A program made the position numbers and the translations under genes. A stretch of 64,000 nucleotides of DNA from Gammaproteobacteria bacterium (lineage in GTDB: Bacteria; Pseudomonadota; Gammaproteobacteria; Pseudomonadales; Pseudohongiellaceae). Positions 61,631 through 64,000 of the stretch are shown piece after piece (position 1 is the stretch's first letter; each line of letters opens with the position of its first letter). The DNA lies in NCBI GenBank assembly GCA_012960305.1, contig DUBM01000011.1:434001-498000 (forward strand), given 5' to 3'. The notes beneath the pieces were generated by a model. It saw only the letters and a program-made list of their open reading frames with translations. It searched no databases and was not told where the DNA came from.

Positions 61631-64000
61631 ATGAACAGAAAACCAAACTTGGCAAGCAAACTGCTGCCTACTGCCATCGCGCTAGGCCTGCTCGTACCGG
61701 CTGGATTTATTCCCGCCGTGCATGGTCAGGAAGCCGCAGATGGCGGCCTTCTCGAGGAAATCATCGTTACAGGTGCTCGTGGAAGACCTAGAACAGTATC
61801 CGATTCACCTGTGCCCATTGACGTGTTCTCAGCTGAAGATATTGAAGCTGTTTCCTACACCGATGCTAACGACATCTTAAGAACGCTGGTGCCTTCGTTC
61901 AATTTAGGCCGGCAGCCGATCTCAGATGGAGGCACATTCATTAGACCAGCGTCGTTACGTGGACTGCCAACAGACAAGACTCTTGTGTTGGTAAATTCAA
62001 AACGTCGCCACCGCTCGTCATTAGTCTCTATAGGAGGTAGCGGTACTCAGAATTCAGATATCGCCACTATTCCGGCTGCTGCGATACAAAATCTCGAAGT
62101 GCTAAGGGACGGTGCATCAGCACAATATGGTTCTGACGCCATAGCAGGTGTAATTAACTTCATCCTTAAGGAAAATAATTCGGGCGGAAGCCTCTCGGTA
62201 AATCGCGGTGCGTATGAAGCAGGTGACGGAGAAAAAACCACCATTAACGGTAACATTGGATTGCCTCTAGGTGATGACGGTTTCCTAAGTATCTCAGCCG
62301 AGATTTATGAGGCAGCGGCTACAAGCCGCGGAGTAGAATATTGTAATTCTTGGTTCTGCGCAGACCCCGCTGAAGCTGGTTACAACTCAAGCGCTGGGTA
62401 TACTGCATTTACCGAAAGTCCTAGCTATATCGCCGGCAAAAGTGCTGCAAATACAGGCTATGGCGACATGGTCCAGCCTTGGGGTGAGCCCGATGCTGAG
62501 TCGGCTACTTTATTCTTCAATGCCGGTCTTCAACTTGATGACGATACTGAAGCCTATGCATTCGGAAATTACCGCGAAAGCGAATCAGATGGCAGCTTCT
62601 TCTATCGTTACCCTAGAAATGGCACGATTGAACAACTCCGGGAAAGGGATGGAGGCATATACGATCCCCTAGAGAAATACCCTGGTGGTTTTACCCCAAG
62701 ATTCTTTGGTGAGATAAAAGACATGTCAATCGTAGCCGGAATTCGTGGTGAGTTAGATAGTGGCCTCACTTACGATTTCAGTGGACGCCGCGGTGAAAGT
62801 GAAATCAAATACACCTTGTCAAACACTATAAACCCTTCTATGGGCCGTGCTTCAAAGAAATCTTTCCGACCTGGAGATCTGGTTAATGAGGAAACTCAAT
62901 TCCAGGTCGATTTCACGAAAGAATTCGATATGGGCTTTTCTACCCCAGTCTTGTTGGCTTTTGGTGGCAGCTACATGGACGAGTCTTATGAGGTAGTCGA
63001 AGGTGAGCCAGACTCATACAAAGCCGGACCACATTCCATCCAAGATCCATTTGGATTCTGTGATGATAATGGCGCATCCACTGCTGCAGGAGCGGCAGTG
63101 ATCTCCGGGGGTTCAACTCTGAACTGTGCTAACTCTTCTGATCCGGTTTACCAGGTGGTTGGAGTAGGCTCAAACGGATTTCCGGGCTACTCGCCCCAGT
63201 TCTCTGCTTTATACGAGCGAAGCTCCGTTGCCCTATATGGAGACATAAGTGCTGACCTTTCCGACAGATTGTTCTTGCAGGCTGCGGCGCGCTACGAAGA
63301 CTACGATGACTTCGACTCGCAAATCACGGCCAAGATTGCCGGTAGATTGGAGTTAACCGATAACCTGGCCCTACGAGGATCTTTTGGTACAGCATTCCGT
63401 GCTCCGACACCTGGACAGCAAGGTACGACCAACGTATCCACTCGATTGCCGAACGGATTTCCTGTCGCAACAGGTCTGTTCCCAGCCGGTGGCCCTGTTG
63501 CTGGAGCCTTGGGCGCAGTACCACTAAAGCCTGAAAAGTCTAGAAACGCGACTTTGGGACTCATTGCTAATTTCGGCGATTTGGATTTGACCCTGGATTT
63601 TTATCAAATAGATATTGAGGATAGAACTCAAGCAGTCTCAACCAGAGATGTGTCTACTGACCCAACTTCGGGTGAAGCCTATCAGAACTATTTGAAGCTG
63701 GATGCAGCCGGAGTACCAGGCGCCAACTCCATCGGTGGTGTGTTCTACTTTGCAAATGGTTTCGATACTACTACTTCGGGTGCGGACCTAGTAGCAACTT
63801 ACCCACTTACCGCTACGACAAACCTGTCAGCTGCGGTGTCCTACAACGATACTGAGTTCGATAGTGATCCGAGCGCATTTCTTAATGTTGAGGACATGTT
63901 TGATTTCGAGAACTTTTTGTCAGACTGGCGTGGTATCTACACCATCACTCAGGACATCGGCGATCTGCGTCTTCTAGTCCGAGCTAGTTACTATGGCGAG
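61631..64000 (+). CDS. TonB-dependent receptor, 3' end beyond window
   Basis: MNRKPNLASKLLPTAIALGLLVPAGFIPAVHGQEAADGGLLEEIIVTGARG...NLEVLRDGASAQYGSDAIAGVINFILK plug domain; open to window end, absent from ORF track. Confidence 0.93.
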   Translation, partial: MNRKPNLASKLLPTAIALGLLVPAGFIPAVHGQEAADGGLLEEIIVTGARGRPRTVSDSPVPIDVFSAEDIEAVSYTDANDILRTLVPSFNLGRQPISDGGTFIRPASLRGLPTDKTLVLVNSKRRHRSSLVSIGGSGTQNSDIATIPAAAIQNLEVLRDGASAQYGSDAIAGVINFILKENNSGGSLSVNRGAYEAGDGEKTTINGNIGLPLGDDGFLSISAEIYEAAATSRGVEYCNSWFCADPAEAGYNSSAGYTAFTESPSYIAGKSAANTGYGDMVQPWGEPDAESATLFFNAGLQLDDDTEAYAFGNYRESESDGSFFYRYPRNGTIEQLRERDGGIYDPLEKYPGGFTPRFFGEIKDMSIVAGIRGELDSGLTYDFSGRRGESEIKYTLSNTINPSMGRASKKSFRPGDLVNEETQFQVDFTKEFDMGFSTPVLLAFGGSYMDESYEVVEGEPDSYKAGPHSIQDPFGFCDDNGASTAAGAAVISGGSTLNCANSSDPVYQVVGVGSNGFPGYSPQFSALYERSSVALYGDISADLSDRLFLQAAARYEDYDDFDSQITAKIAGRLELTDNLALRGSFGTAFRAPTPGQQGTTNVSTRLPNGFPVATGLFPAGGPVAGALGAVPLKPEKSRNATLGLIANFGDLDLTLDFYQIDIEDRTQAVSTRDVSTDPTSGEAYQNYLKLDAAGVPGANSIGGVFYFANGFDTTTSGADLVATYPLTATTNLSAAVSYNDTEFDSDPSAFLNVEDMFDFENFLSDWRGIYTITQDIGDLRLLVRASYYGE

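Noticed and set aside
1-64000. CRISPR arrays, IS elements, prophage, tRNA or rRNA genes
   Set aside because: None recognised by reading; no regularly spaced repeats, transposase motifs or cloverleaf segments noticed. A tRNAscan or ISfinder search would be needed to exclude them fully.

Overview
The window is a bacterial chromosome segment, most likely from a marine gammaproteobacterium (inferred from gene content). It is dominated by accessory catabolic genes, and about 30 of roughly 50 proteins carry a Sec, Tat or lipoprotein export signal. Main content: three PQQ beta-propeller dehydrogenases and a PQQ sugar dehydrogenase; a GMC oxidoreductase with its gluconate-2-dehydrogenase subunit 3 partner; SMP-30 and NHL propeller proteins; amidase, M28 peptidase and cyanophycinase; a carotenoid oxygenase; five divergent paralogs of one uncharacterised secreted family; a CoA-transferase/enoyl-CoA hydratase operon; and a molybdenum hydroxylase (CO dehydrogenase form II-like) cluster, coxS-L-M-D-E plus coxG and a divergent second coxL. 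Uup (ABC-F) is the main housekeeping gene. A TonB receptor with a Fur-box-like palindrome upstream runs off the right end, and a DUF418 membrane protein runs off the left end. Both edge genes are missing from the ORF track. Most notable find: the peroxiredoxin-like ORF at 60657..60995(-) is only the 3' part of a gene that reads through an in-frame TGA exactly at the expected catalytic Cys (RGHW-[TGA]-PYC). It is therefore a probable unannotated selenoprotein, complement(60657..61148). A decayed ArsM-like methyltransferase at 8957..9757 also has a TGA where the family Cys is expected (DLWTA-[TGA]-IAGGLPCAGW), with a hairpin just downstream. Further gene remnants not visible in the ORF track include a DUF2165 gene split by TGA, a truncated cytochrome c and a PlsB-like C-terminal fragment.
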